From: Yoonia tamlensis
GTDB lineage: Bacteria; Pseudomonadota; Alphaproteobacteria; Rhodobacterales; Rhodobacteraceae
Assembly: GCF_900115105.1 (NCBI RefSeq)
Contig: NZ_FOYP01000003.1
Location: 62,001 to 126,000 of the forward strand
Reading direction: 5' to 3'
Length of the DNA: 64,000 bases
Position 1 is the stretch's first letter. Every line of letters begins with the position of its first letter. Under the pieces are notes generated by a model that did not search any database, was not told the origin of the DNA, and saw only the letters and a list, made by a program, of their open reading frames with translations. Positions 25,622-34,301 of the stretch are shown here, piece after piece. Both the position numbers and the translations under genes were made by a program.

Positions 25622-25789
25622 ATGTCTTTCCACAGTGTTCCGCACGCGCAACAGCCAGCCGCGCAAAATCTGCCGACCTATGACGCCCAAATGCTGACCC
25701 AAGACGGCGATCTTGCGCAGATTGTACTGCACAACCAGACCTATACCCTGCGTATCACACGCGCCGGAAAACTGATTCTTACAAAATGA
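25622..25789 (+). CDS. hemP: Hemin uptake protein HemP
   Basis: Small protein of 55 residues found with haem uptake genes. The conserved end is IVLHNQTYTLRITRAGKLIL followed by TK, exactly the HemP pattern of Y-x-LR-x-T-x-GKLILTK. Start ATG at 25622. Its TGA overlaps the start of the following gene as ATGA. No haem receptor or ABC transporter is in the window. Confidence 0.9.
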   Translation: MSFHSVPHAQQPAAQNLPTYDAQMLTQDGDLAQIVLHNQTYTLRITRAGKLILTK

Positions 25790-26268
25790 CGGTTCCATCT
25801 GCCAATCCCGGTGGTGCTGCCGTGGGCCAGCTATCCGAACAGCCGCCACTGACGCGCTATGTCGCTATGTATTTCCGGATGTGGTGTGACGGACCCGAAG
25901 GCCAAACTGCCGTTTGGCAGGATCTGGCTGCGGGTCTTGGCGAACGCCACGGACGCACAGCGATGGAAAATCTGGAGACCCTATTTGACCTATGCGCGCG
26001 CTATCGCCGGCGCCCGCTGATGCGCCATGCCGTGGGTTGCAAATGTCTGGGCGCTGACGAAGCCTGCTTTTCGCACTTCGTCACCACCGCCGCAGAGGGT
26101 GACAATCAGGACGCCATGCTCATTGCGACGCTGATCGTACGCGCCGACATCGCGCCGCTTATCACGCCTCTCGCTGCGGACTTTGGCCGCGCGCTCAAGC
26201 GGATGATCCTGCAGCAAATGCCGCCGTCGCGCGCATACAGCCAAGCGATACCCGCAACAATTCACTAA
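25786..26268 (+). CDS. Conserved protein of unknown function coupled to hemP
   Basis: Protein of 160 residues, largely helical, no signal peptide. Notable are a short Cys cluster GCKCLGADEACF near residue 85 and a conserved-looking EGDNQDAMLIATLIVRADIAP near 105. I do not recognise the family. Translational coupling to HemP suggests a role in haem or iron metabolism (inference), and the Cys cluster could bind a metal. Stop overlaps that of the convergent NlpC/P60 gene by 4 nt. Confidence 0.75.
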   Translation: MTVPSANPGGAAVGQLSEQPPLTRYVAMYFRMWCDGPEGQTAVWQDLAAGLGERHGRTAMENLETLFDLCARYRRRPLMRHAVGCKCLGADEACFSHFVTTAAEGDNQDAMLIATLIVRADIAPLITPLAADFGRALKRMILQQMPPSRAYSQAIPATIH

Positions 26269-27080
26269 AGCCGCCGCCGCGCGACGGGCTGCCCGTGTCC
26301 TTGAAATGCCACGCGGGCGGTCACTTTGGCCAGTGGTTCATAGACTGTGGCCATCGGCGTGGCGCTTGCATGGATCATCGTTTCGCCGTCAACCATCATG
26401 CCTACGTGTCCCTGCCAAAACACGATATCGCCACGCCGCAGGTCGCCCTGAATATCCGTACCGATCACTTCGCATTGCAAATCGCTATCACCCGGACATG
26501 CGATGGCGCAGGCAGACAGGCTTGCCGCGACAAGGCCTGAACAATCAATGCCACGTGTCGAATCGCCACCCCAAAGATAGGGCACGCCAAAGTGCAGCTG
26601 CGCGACCGTAACCGGATCTTGAAACGGGCGATCAATGGCGCGCAGGTGTTTTTTGGGGATAAAACCGGCCGTCGTTTCAAAGAAATCGCGCCGTTCGTCC
26701 ACGACCCCGACACGCGCCCCAAACGGCAGAGCCGCAACCGCTTCGGACCGGAAATCATCCGCCGAATAGCCATGGGTCGCCATTGTGCCGACAAAATGGG
26801 TCACATCCATCTGCGGGCCGAGCTGCGCAGCTTGCACATAGCCGACATAGCCGTTGCCACATTGCACAAACGCCCAGCCGTCACACTCTTCGAAAACCGT
26901 GACAACAGCGCCCAGCAAAAGCTGCCGGTCACGCGGCCCGTCAGGCGTCCGGCACAGGTCGACAACGGCGCGCGCCACCATCATCGGCTGGCCTATGACA
27001 TAGCGATCAGCCGCAACCTTGCCTGCCAGATCCATCGCCGCGACCCTGCCGTTTGCAGCCAAAAGACGGCGGTCGGTCAT
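26265..27080 (-). CDS. NlpC/P60 family endopeptidase
   Basis: Predicted cell-wall peptidase of 271 residues cutting D-glutamyl-diaminopimelate type bonds. N-terminal bacterial SH3-like parts (about 40-150) precede the NlpC/P60 domain with catalytic Cys in TRGIDCSGLV, His in WQGHVGMMV and the third residue His in MIHASA. No signal peptide is visible, so cytoplasmic recycling of murein peptides is likely. Coupled by ATGA to the leucyl aminopeptidase gene, which fits peptide recycling. Confidence 0.9.
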   Translation of the reverse strand: MTDRRLLAANGRVAAMDLAGKVAADRYVIGQPMMVARAVVDLCRTPDGPRDRQLLLGAVVTVFEECDGWAFVQCGNGYVGYVQAAQLGPQMDVTHFVGTMATHGYSADDFRSEAVAALPFGARVGVVDERRDFFETTAGFIPKKHLRAIDRPFQDPVTVAQLHFGVPYLWGGDSTRGIDCSGLVAASLSACAIACPGDSDLQCEVIGTDIQGDLRRGDIVFWQGHVGMMVDGETMIHASATPMATVYEPLAKVTARVAFQGHGQPVARRRL

Positions 27081-28456
27081 AGGTCCAACAGCTTTGGCAG
27101 CGCCGCTAGGATTGCGCGCGCGCCCATCCCGACCCCGCCTTTGGGGCGCGCAGGCGCCGCCACAGGTTGCCAGCCGTAGATATCAAAATGAATATATGGG
27201 CTGTCGATAAAGCGGCGCAAAAACAGCGCGGCAGTGATGCTTCCTGCCATGCCGCCGCCAGGTGCGTTATCAAGATCGGCCACACCCGGTTCGATCAATG
27301 TTTCATAAGGCGTGTGAAACGGCATCCGCCAAACGGGATCGGCAACAGTTGTTGCCGCCATGCCCAGCGCCGTAGCCGCCGCGTCGCTATCGGTATAGAA
27401 CGGCGCAATATCAGGGCCGACAGCCACCCGCGCGGCCCCTGTCAGCGTTGCCATCGAAATAACCAGTGCAGGCATTTCTTCATCCGCATAGGTTAGCGCA
27501 TCCGCCAGAACGAGCCGCCCTTCGGCATCGGTGTTGTTGATTTCAACCGTTAGCCCCTTGCGCGATGTCAGGATATCCTGAGGGCGGAAGGCATCGCCAT
27601 CAATGCTGTTTTCAACAGCGGGTATCAGCACCCGCAACCGGACCGGCAGGCCCAGCCCCATGATCATCTGCGCAAGGCCCAGCACCGTGGCCGCGCCGCC
27701 CATATCCTTTTTCATCAGCCCCATCGACGCGCCGGGTTTGATGTTCAGGCCACCGGTGTCAAAACACACGCCCTTGCCCACCAGCGTCAGCAACGGCCCC
27801 GTTTCCCCCCAGCGCATATCCAAAAGCCGCGGCGCACGGCGCGATGCGCGCCCGACCGTGTGGATCATCGGAAAATTCTGCGTCAGCAGGTCTTCGCCCG
27901 TGATCACCGCAATTTTTGCACCGTATTCGCCCGAAAGCGCACGCGCGGCATCCTCGAGCTCTTGCGGGCCCATATCGGAAGCGGGTGTGTTGATCAGATC
28001 GCGGGTTAGGGCCTCGGCGCTGGCGATGATCGCGGTTTTTTCGGCGTCGATACCCTCTGGCGCGATAAGCTGCGCGATGGTTGCCTTTGCTGGGGCGTAG
28101 CGGTCAAATTTATATTGGGACAACAGCCAGCCCAGCGCCGCCTCTTCCAGATCGGGACCAGCAAGGCCTGCAACGATTTTATAGGTGCCAGCCGGCAGTT
28201 TTGCGGCCGCAGCCCCCATATGGAACCGCCCGCGCGCGCGCGCATTAGCGGTTCCGTAGCCGACCAGCACCTGCGCAATTGCGCCTTGCGTGTCCGGCAA
28301 GGCCAGAACCTGCCCCAAGGCCGCCGTAAACCCTTGGGCCTGCGCCCACGCGCGGCCAGCATCCGAAAGATCGGCCAATGCAGCATCAAGCGCTGCATGG
28401 TCAACGACCCTCAGCGGTATTGAATCATCGCAATCTGCGGCAAATGTCAGTAGCAT
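27077..28456 (-). CDS. M17 leucyl aminopeptidase family protein
   Basis: Dinuclear-metal aminopeptidase of 459 residues. The catalytic C-terminal domain has VGKGVCFDTGGLNIKPG, MKKDMGGAATVLG and the M17 signature NNTDAEGRLVLADAL near residue 308. Removes N-terminal residues from peptides in the cytoplasm. Operon with the NlpC/P60 gene. ATG at 28456. Confidence 0.93.
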   Translation of the reverse strand: MLLTFAADCDDSIPLRVVDHAALDAALADLSDAGRAWAQAQGFTAALGQVLALPDTQGAIAQVLVGYGTANARARGRFHMGAAAAKLPAGTYKIVAGLAGPDLEEAALGWLLSQYKFDRYAPAKATIAQLIAPEGIDAEKTAIIASAEALTRDLINTPASDMGPQELEDAARALSGEYGAKIAVITGEDLLTQNFPMIHTVGRASRRAPRLLDMRWGETGPLLTLVGKGVCFDTGGLNIKPGASMGLMKKDMGGAATVLGLAQMIMGLGLPVRLRVLIPAVENSIDGDAFRPQDILTSRKGLTVEINNTDAEGRLVLADALTYADEEMPALVISMATLTGAARVAVGPDIAPFYTDSDAAATALGMAATTVADPVWRMPFHTPYETLIEPGVADLDNAPGGGMAGSITAALFLRRFIDSPYIHFDIYGWQPVAAPARPKGGVGMGARAILAALPKLLDL

Positions 28457-28526
28457 GGGGTGCGTCCAATAAGGTCAGTTGAAACGCCAGATTACCCTGC
28501 TGCGGCAGCACCGCAAGTGGCCGCGC

Positions 28527-28937
28527 CTAACTTTGGCGAAATTTCCACACTTCGGCAACGGCGACGTCAAAGGCGCGTTCAAGCCGCGCCATCGTCGCGG
28601 CAAGCGCGGTTGCATCTGCTTGGCGCAGGCAGGTTTGCACATGGTCGGCGGCAATCGCAAATTCGGTCAGCCCGATTTGTTCCGCAATCAGGCGTATCTT
28701 GCGGCAAGGTTTCAGCATCATCGCAAGATTGCCTGCATTGAACCCATTTTGCAAAACGTCCAGACGCTGCGCAAGGTCTTCCAGAACGCGGCAAATGATT
28801 GCCTCTGCCTCGTTCGCGGGCTTGGCCGCGAACAAGCGTTGCAACGGCACCGCGTCAAACTGCAACCGGTCCGGACAGCGCAGGATGATTACTTCAACGT
28901 CCGTTTCCGGCGTCTGCGTAGGGTGTTTGTTTTCCAT
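28527..28937 (-). CDS. Conserved helical protein of unknown function
   Basis: Protein of 136 residues, mostly alpha-helical, no signal peptide. The C-terminal half (PCRKIRLIAEQIGLTEFAIA, then alternating Ala/Leu helices) has the rhythm of a histidine phosphotransfer four-helix bundle, but the phosphorylatable histidine expected in that helix is not seen, so this is only a structural resemblance. It is upstream of the aminopeptidase gene in the same direction, 70 bp away. I do not recognise the family with certainty. Confidence 0.65.
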   Translation of the reverse strand: MENKHPTQTPETDVEVIILRCPDRLQFDAVPLQRLFAAKPANEAEAIICRVLEDLAQRLDVLQNGFNAGNLAMMLKPCRKIRLIAEQIGLTEFAIAADHVQTCLRQADATALAATMARLERAFDVAVAEVWKFRQS

Positions 28938-29049
28938 AGCCCCATTATGCGCGCATGAAGGTTGCCGGAAGATTTACGCGAGGCACAAAAAGCGCTCGAA
29001 ATTCCGGAATATACAATCTAGTTTAGGTAAAATCACGACGGAGCCCACC

Positions 29050-29697
29050 ATGAAACACGCCCGCCCTCTTCCCGCATATATGGTAACACGCTACCACGGC
29101 TGGAAGGCCACGACCCACGCCGAAAACAAGGGTTGGTATCGCCGTCTTGCCGACGAAGGCCAGCGCCCGCGCGCGATGATCATTTCGTGCTGCGACAGCC
29201 GCGTACATGTGACGTCAATTTTTGGTGCCGATCAGGGCGAATTTTTCATCCACCGCAATATCGCGAACCTTGTGCCGCCCTTTCAGCCCGACGGCAGCCA
29301 GCACGGCACATCTGCCGCCGTCGAATATGCGGTGACCGCGCTAAAGGTTTCGCATCTGGTTGTTTTGGGTCATTCCAGCTGCGGTGGTGTCGCGGGTTGT
29401 TACGATATGTGTTCGGGCAATGCTCCCGAACTGGAAGAAACAGGCAGCTTTGTCGGCCGCTGGATGGATATTTTGCGCCCCGGATATGACATGCTGCCCG
29501 AGGGTGACGACGAGGCCCGCACGCGGGCATTGGAAAAAGTATCGGTCACGGTGTCGCTCAACAACCTGATGACATTCCCCTTTGTGCAAAAAGCGGTCGA
29601 GGAAGGCACGCTATCACTTCACGGGCTTTGGAATGATATCGGTGAAGGCACGCTCGAGGGGTACGACCCTGACGTCGACGCATTTGTCGCCATCTGA
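29050..29697 (+). CDS. Beta-class carbonic anhydrase
   Basis: Zinc enzyme interconverting CO2 and bicarbonate. The 215 residues carry the Asp-Arg dyad and first cysteine in ISCCDSRVH (Cys47/48, Asp49, Arg51) and the other zinc ligands in LGHSSCGG (His108, Cys111). The start at 29050 matches the family; longer frames run through non-coding sequence. It is followed after 2 nt by sbtA and then sbtB, forming a bicarbonate uptake operon. Confidence 0.93.
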   Translation: MKHARPLPAYMVTRYHGWKATTHAENKGWYRRLADEGQRPRAMIISCCDSRVHVTSIFGADQGEFFIHRNIANLVPPFQPDGSQHGTSAAVEYAVTALKVSHLVVLGHSSCGGVAGCYDMCSGNAPELEETGSFVGRWMDILRPGYDMLPEGDDEARTRALEKVSVTVSLNNLMTFPFVQKAVEEGTLSLHGLWNDIGEGTLEGYDPDVDAFVAI

Positions 29698-29699
29698 AC

Positions 29700-30677
29700 A
29701 TGACCGAAATTTTTGCACTGGCCGGAACCAATCTGGTCTCTCCCATCATCCTGAGCTTTGCGCTCGGGCTTTTGGCAGCTTTGGCCCGATCCGACCTGAC
29801 CATCCCCGAAGCCGTGGCCAAAGGGATGTCGATCTATTTGCTTTTTGCAATCGGCTTTAAGGGCGGGGTCGCGGTCAGCGCGCATGGTGTCGACACAACG
29901 CTGCTATTGTCAATCGGGGCGGGGCTGGTGTTGTCGTTCGGATTGCCGCTGATTGCTTTTGCGCTGCTGCGGATGATGACCGGGCTTTCGCAAACCGATG
30001 CGGCCGCCGTGGCCGCGCATTACGGATCAATCAGCATCGTAACCTTTGTTGCAGCAACGTCGATGCTGGAAGGCCGGATGATCGCCGCCGAAGGCTATAT
30101 GGTTGCCGTCGCCGCCGTGATGGAAGCCCCCGCCATCCTTTCCGCGCTCTGGCTGGTTGCGCGCAGCGGCAAACAGGGACGCATGGAGCCCGAATTGATG
30201 CGTGAAATCCTTTTGAACGGATCAATCGTTTTGCTGGTGGGCGCCTTTGCAATCGGGGCGATCACGGGCGAAAAGGGGCTGGCTGAAATCAGCGCGTTTA
30301 TCGTGTCACCGTTCAAAGGTGTCTTGTGCCTGTTCCTGTTGGATATGGGGTTGATTGCAGGGCGCGGGCTGCGCCAGTCGAAGGGCGTATTGGGCATCGG
30401 GGCGGTCGCATTCGCAATTGTGATGCCACTGGTCGGTGCGACTATCGGACTTGGGCTTGGCATGTTGATCGGCCTGTCGCTGGGCGGTATTGTGCTGTTG
30501 ATGGTGCTGTCCGCATCGGCCAGTTATATCGCCGTGCCCGCCGCAATGCGCGTCGCCCTGCCCGAAGCAAACCCGTCAATCTACCTGACACTATCGCTGG
30601 GGGTCACCTTTCCGTTCAACCTGACGCTTGGCATCCCGATATACCTTGCCGCCGCCCAATTCGCCGCCGGAGCCTGA
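29700..30677 (+). CDS. sbtA: Sodium-dependent bicarbonate transporter SbtA
   Basis: Membrane permease of 325 residues with about ten hydrophobic segments, of the SbtA (formerly DUF897) family known as high-affinity Na-bicarbonate symporters in cyanobacteria. Typical features are LFAIGFKGGVAVS near residue 49, the repeat-like AAHYGSISIVTFVAA near 101, and ASASYIAVPAAMRVALPEA near 267. Sits between carbonic anhydrase and the SbtB gene, which strengthens the call. Confidence 0.9.
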   Translation: MTEIFALAGTNLVSPIILSFALGLLAALARSDLTIPEAVAKGMSIYLLFAIGFKGGVAVSAHGVDTTLLLSIGAGLVLSFGLPLIAFALLRMMTGLSQTDAAAVAAHYGSISIVTFVAATSMLEGRMIAAEGYMVAVAAVMEAPAILSALWLVARSGKQGRMEPELMREILLNGSIVLLVGAFAIGAITGEKGLAEISAFIVSPFKGVLCLFLLDMGLIAGRGLRQSKGVLGIGAVAFAIVMPLVGATIGLGLGMLIGLSLGGIVLLMVLSASASYIAVPAAMRVALPEANPSIYLTLSLGVTFPFNLTLGIPIYLAAAQFAAGA

Positions 30678-30678
30678 C

Positions 30679-30987
30679 ATGCAGACCCATATCGCCAAAC
30701 GTGTTGAAATCGTCATCGAAGCCCCGCTTGAACGCAGGCTGACAAATGCGTTGACGCAGGCGGGGGTTACGGGGTTCACGATCCTGCCCGTATTGGGCGG
30801 GTCTGGTCGGTCCGGCAAATGGTCACGCGACGGTCAGGTCGGCAAGGCCGGTATGGTCGCCGTTGTTTGTCTGATCCGGCCAGAACGGCTTGATGCGCTG
30901 CTTGATGCGGCCTTTGCGGTGGTTGAAAAACACATTGGCGTGGTCAGCATAACAGACGCCCAAGTGCTGCGCGCCGAACGGTTCTAG
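30679..30987 (+). CDS. sbtB: PII-like signalling protein SbtB
   Basis: Small trimeric PII-like regulator of 102 residues, predicted to bind adenyl nucleotides and gate SbtA. A ferredoxin-like core with a T-loop-like stretch GGSGRSGKWSRDGQVG near residue 40 is visible. The ATG at 30679 starts one base after the sbtA stop. Stop overlaps the convergent zapE stop by 4 nt. Confidence 0.85.
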   Translation: MQTHIAKRVEIVIEAPLERRLTNALTQAGVTGFTILPVLGGSGRSGKWSRDGQVGKAGMVAVVCLIRPERLDALLDAAFAVVEKHIGVVSITDAQVLRAERF

Positions 30988-32039
30988 GTGCCCCAATCGG
31001 CCGATTGCATTTCGCGCAAACGGCTTGCAGTGCGTTCGAATTCGAACGTGCCTTCGCCTTCGACATACAGCAATTCCGGCGCGGCGGCGGCCGAACAGAT
31101 CAACTGCACTTTGGCCTCGTAAAGCGCATCGATCAGGGTCACAAAACGCTTTGCCTCGTTGAAATTGCTGCGCGACAGCGTCGGGATATCCTCAAGGATC
31201 AGCACACGCACGGCCTCTGCCAGTGCAAGATAATCCGCAGCCCCCAAAAACCGCCCGCAAAGATCATAGAATTTCGCCCGCGCGACCCCGTTGTGATAGC
31301 CAGGCAGGTCAACTTCGCGACCTTTGACATGCAGCACCAGCGGCGCTGACTTGCCATTGCTGAGGTGGTCCCAGATATCTGCAATCGCGGCGCGCGCATC
31401 CGCATTATTGGGCGTGAAATAGCTTTGCTTGCCGGCAAGCCTGTCTTGGCGGTAATCGGTATCGCTGACCAATTCATGCACAACCATGCGGTCTTTGATC
31501 AGGGCGATAAACGGCGTGAACAGCTGCCGGTTCAACCCGTTTTTATACAAATCATCCGGCGGACGGTTGGATGTAGTAACAACAACGACACCCGCCGCAA
31601 AAAGCGCCTCGAACAGGCGGCCGACAATCATCGCATCGGTGATGTCGGTAATCTGCATTTCATCAAAGGCCAGAAACCGGACCTCATCCGCCAATTTTGC
31701 GGCCACTGGGGCAATCGCGTCGTCAACGCCACGTTTGCGGGCCTCGGTCATTTCGGTGTGGACCCATTGCATGAAGGCATGGAAATGGCTGCGCCGTTTC
31801 GGGGCATCCACCTGATCATAAAGCAGATCCATCAGCATGGATTTCCCGCGCCCGACCCCGCCCCACATATAAAGACCCGGCGTGGGTGGCGGGGCTTTGC
31901 GGAACAAGCCGCGTTTGGGCAGCGGGGTTGCAAGCGCTGCGCGCACGCGTTCAAGTTCCGGCAAAACCGCAAGCTGCGCGTCATCCGTAGTCAGGGTGCC
32001 CGCATCAACGGCGGTTTGATAGGCTGATTGAACTGTCAT
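30984..32039 (-). CDS. zapE: Cell division AFG1-like ATPase ZapE
   Basis: AAA-type ATPase of 351 residues that in Escherichia coli acts at the division ring. Walker A is GGVGRGKSM near residue 60 and Walker B is LAFDEMQ near 124; TTSNRPPDDLYKNGLNR near 155 is an AFG1/ZapE signature. The ATG at 32039 (MTVQSAYQTAV) fits the family; a longer frame exists but covers the divergent promoter. Confidence 0.92.
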   Translation of the reverse strand: MTVQSAYQTAVDAGTLTTDDAQLAVLPELERVRAALATPLPKRGLFRKAPPPTPGLYMWGGVGRGKSMLMDLLYDQVDAPKRRSHFHAFMQWVHTEMTEARKRGVDDAIAPVAAKLADEVRFLAFDEMQITDITDAMIVGRLFEALFAAGVVVVTTSNRPPDDLYKNGLNRQLFTPFIALIKDRMVVHELVSDTDYRQDRLAGKQSYFTPNNADARAAIADIWDHLSNGKSAPLVLHVKGREVDLPGYHNGVARAKFYDLCGRFLGAADYLALAEAVRVLILEDIPTLSRSNFNEAKRFVTLIDALYEAKVQLICSAAAAPELLYVEGEGTFEFERTASRLREMQSADWGT

Positions 32040-32131
32040 AGCCGTGCAATACCCTGCACCTGCGGCGATGAAAAGCGTGTCGATACAATTGAAGAATTGA
32101 CAAAACGCGCCCACGCACGCGAACTGCACGC

Positions 32132-33370
32132 ATGGAACACAAAGCCCCCCTTATCACCCCCGTCCTGATCGCAGGTTGTCTGATCATCATGACAGGTTTC
32201 GCAATCCGCGCGTCATTCGGGGTATTTCAAATCCCGATTGCCGAGGAATTCGGCTGGCTGCGATCCGATTTCAGCCTTGCGATTGCGATCCAGAATCTGG
32301 CTTGGGGGATCGGGCAACCGATTTTCGGCGCCATCGCCGAAAAAATCGGTGACCGCAAAGCGATCATCATGGGCGCCTTGTTTTACGCGGCCGGATTGCT
32401 GCTGTCGGCTGGGGCGACGACGCCGCAAGCGCACCAGTTTTACGAAATTCTCGTGGGCTTCGGGATTGCGGGCACCGGATTTGGCGTGATTCTTGCCGTT
32501 GTCGGGCGGGCCGCATCGGCAGAAAACCGGTCAATGGCGCTGGCTATCGCCACGGCTGCCGGATCTGCGGGGCAGGTTTTTGGCGCGCCCTTGGCGGAAT
32601 ATTTGCTGGGGTTCATGACGTGGCAGGCCACATTTGTGGCCTTTGCGGGCATGATTATGGCAACGCTTTTGGTTTTGCCGATGATGCGCAGCCCCGCGCC
32701 CGCCAGCAAGACCGAGCTAGAAGAAAGCATGGGCACGATCCTGATCCGCGCCTTCAAAGACCCGTCCTATACGTTGATTTTCCTCGGCTTCTTTTCTTGC
32801 GGTTATCAGCTTGCCTTTGTCACCGCGCATTTCCCCGCGCTGGTGACCGAAATGTGCGGGCCGCTGGATCAGGGCGGGGTTCTGGCGGGGCTCGGAATCA
32901 CCACGACTAGCCGTCTCGGCGCGGTAGCGATTTCGCTGATCGGGCTGGCAAATATTGCAGGCACGCTTTTGGCGGGGTGGGCTGGCAACCGGTATTCCAA
33001 GAAATACCTGCTGGCGGGCATCTACACCGGACGCACGATTATCGCAGCGCTGTTTATCCTGTTGCCGATTACCCCGCTAAGCGTGATCCTTTTCTCGGTC
33101 GGGATGGGCGCGCTCTGGCTGGCGACAGTGCCGCTGACATCGGGGCTTGTCGCGCATCTTTATGGCATCCGCTATATGGGCACACTTTACGGAATCGTCT
33201 TCTTTTCACACCAGCTCGGGTCGTTTCTTGGCGTGTGGCTGGGCGGGCGGCTTTATGACATTTACGGCACCTATACCCATGTCTGGTGGGTCGGCGTCGG
33301 GATCGGTGCATTCAGCGCGATTGTGCATTTGCCAATCAAGGAAAACCGCACGGCTGTGGCCGCGGCCTAG
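32132..33370 (+). CDS. MFS transporter (MCT-like)
   Basis: Twelve-segment major facilitator of 412 residues. Its opening GFAIRASFGVFQIPIAEEFG is reminiscent of monocarboxylate-transporter-like MFS proteins; EKIGDRKAIIMG near 71 is the loop 2-3 motif. The substrate is unknown, small organic acids being the common guess for this subgroup. Divergent from zapE, convergent with the hydrolase gene with a 4-nt overlap of stops. Confidence 0.88.
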   Translation: MEHKAPLITPVLIAGCLIIMTGFAIRASFGVFQIPIAEEFGWLRSDFSLAIAIQNLAWGIGQPIFGAIAEKIGDRKAIIMGALFYAAGLLLSAGATTPQAHQFYEILVGFGIAGTGFGVILAVVGRAASAENRSMALAIATAAGSAGQVFGAPLAEYLLGFMTWQATFVAFAGMIMATLLVLPMMRSPAPASKTELEESMGTILIRAFKDPSYTLIFLGFFSCGYQLAFVTAHFPALVTEMCGPLDQGGVLAGLGITTTSRLGAVAISLIGLANIAGTLLAGWAGNRYSKKYLLAGIYTGRTIIAALFILLPITPLSVILFSVGMGALWLATVPLTSGLVAHLYGIRYMGTLYGIVFFSHQLGSFLGVWLGGRLYDIYGTYTHVWWVGVGIGAFSAIVHLPIKENRTAVAAA

Positions 33371-34287
33371 GGTCTCATCGCCCTGACAAGTGCCTGAAGC
33401 AGTTGCGGACAATGGGTATAAGGCATCGCGTGATCGGCACCTGCGACGACCTCTTGGTGAATATCGCGGTGCCATTGCGCCAAAACCCCAAGCGCCTGAA
33501 TAGGGATTATCTGGTCATGTTCGGCCCAAATCGCAATCGTCGGCACATCAACGCGGCCCAGCCTGCGGTGGTCTTTTTCTTGCACTTCGTAAAGCATGCC
33601 GCGACTGCTTTTGAGAAGTGACGGCATAAACCCGCGCCTGCGCAATTCCAGACGCTGTGAAGCGTAAACCTTGCCTGCCATAGAGCTGGGCCCCACGCGC
33701 GGTATCGCCCTTGATAAACGGCGGCGCGCAAGCACCGCGTGCAGCCAGTCGCCCAACACAGGCGTTTTCCGGCAAAACCGCGCAAATCGTCCCTCAGTCG
33801 TCACAACTCCCGTGGCCGCAATCAGGATTAGCCGTTTGATACAATGCGGATTTTGCGCAGAATATGCGGTCGCAATCGCGCCGCCCATCGAATAACCGAC
33901 AAGCGTGATATCTTCGGACAGCCGGTGAAACGCCAGCAAATCCGTCAGTTGCCGCAAGAAATAGGCGCGGTCCTGACGGCCTGCCACATTGTCGGACAAA
34001 CCGCGCCCATAAAGGTCATAGACCAGCACCCGATAGCCCATTTCGCCCAGCCCCTGCGCGAAACCGCTGATCGATGCCGAAGACGTTGACATGCCGTGCA
34101 CAATTACCGCGACCGGTCCGCGTGCCGGACCAACCCAGCGGTAATGGGTCAACCCCTGCGATAATCGCGCAAGATCACCGGCGGTCTGGCTACGGTCATA
34201 ATCGCTAACCGGCTTGCAGCGGCGTTCCAGATATACCGGCAAGATCGCAAGACCGGCCAGCACCCCCAGAACCCAATAGTACCACAT
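33367..34287 (-). CDS. Membrane-anchored alpha/beta hydrolase
   Basis: Hydrolase of 306 residues. An N-terminal hydrophobic helix (MWYYWVLGVLAGLAILPVY) anchors it. The alpha/beta-hydrolase core has an oxyanion HG motif in VIVHGMS, the nucleophile elbow GYSMGG, the acid in IWAEHDQ and a late His in GADHAMP. Substrate unknown. Start at 34287 keeps a 14-bp gap from the upstream gene; an ATG at 34335 would overlap it by 34 nt and is possible. Confidence 0.85.
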   Translation of the reverse strand: MWYYWVLGVLAGLAILPVYLERRCKPVSDYDRSQTAGDLARLSQGLTHYRWVGPARGPVAVIVHGMSTSSASISGFAQGLGEMGYRVLVYDLYGRGLSDNVAGRQDRAYFLRQLTDLLAFHRLSEDITLVGYSMGGAIATAYSAQNPHCIKRLILIAATGVVTTEGRFARFCRKTPVLGDWLHAVLARRRLSRAIPRVGPSSMAGKVYASQRLELRRRGFMPSLLKSSRGMLYEVQEKDHRRLGRVDVPTIAIWAEHDQIIPIQALGVLAQWHRDIHQEVVAGADHAMPYTHCPQLLQALVRAMRP

Positions 34288-34301
34288 GATCAATTGCCCC
34301 G

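Noticed and set aside
28527..28937. Histidine phosphotransfer protein
   Set aside because: Helix pattern is suggestive, but the phosphorylated histidine is not present in the expected helix, so the product is left as unknown.
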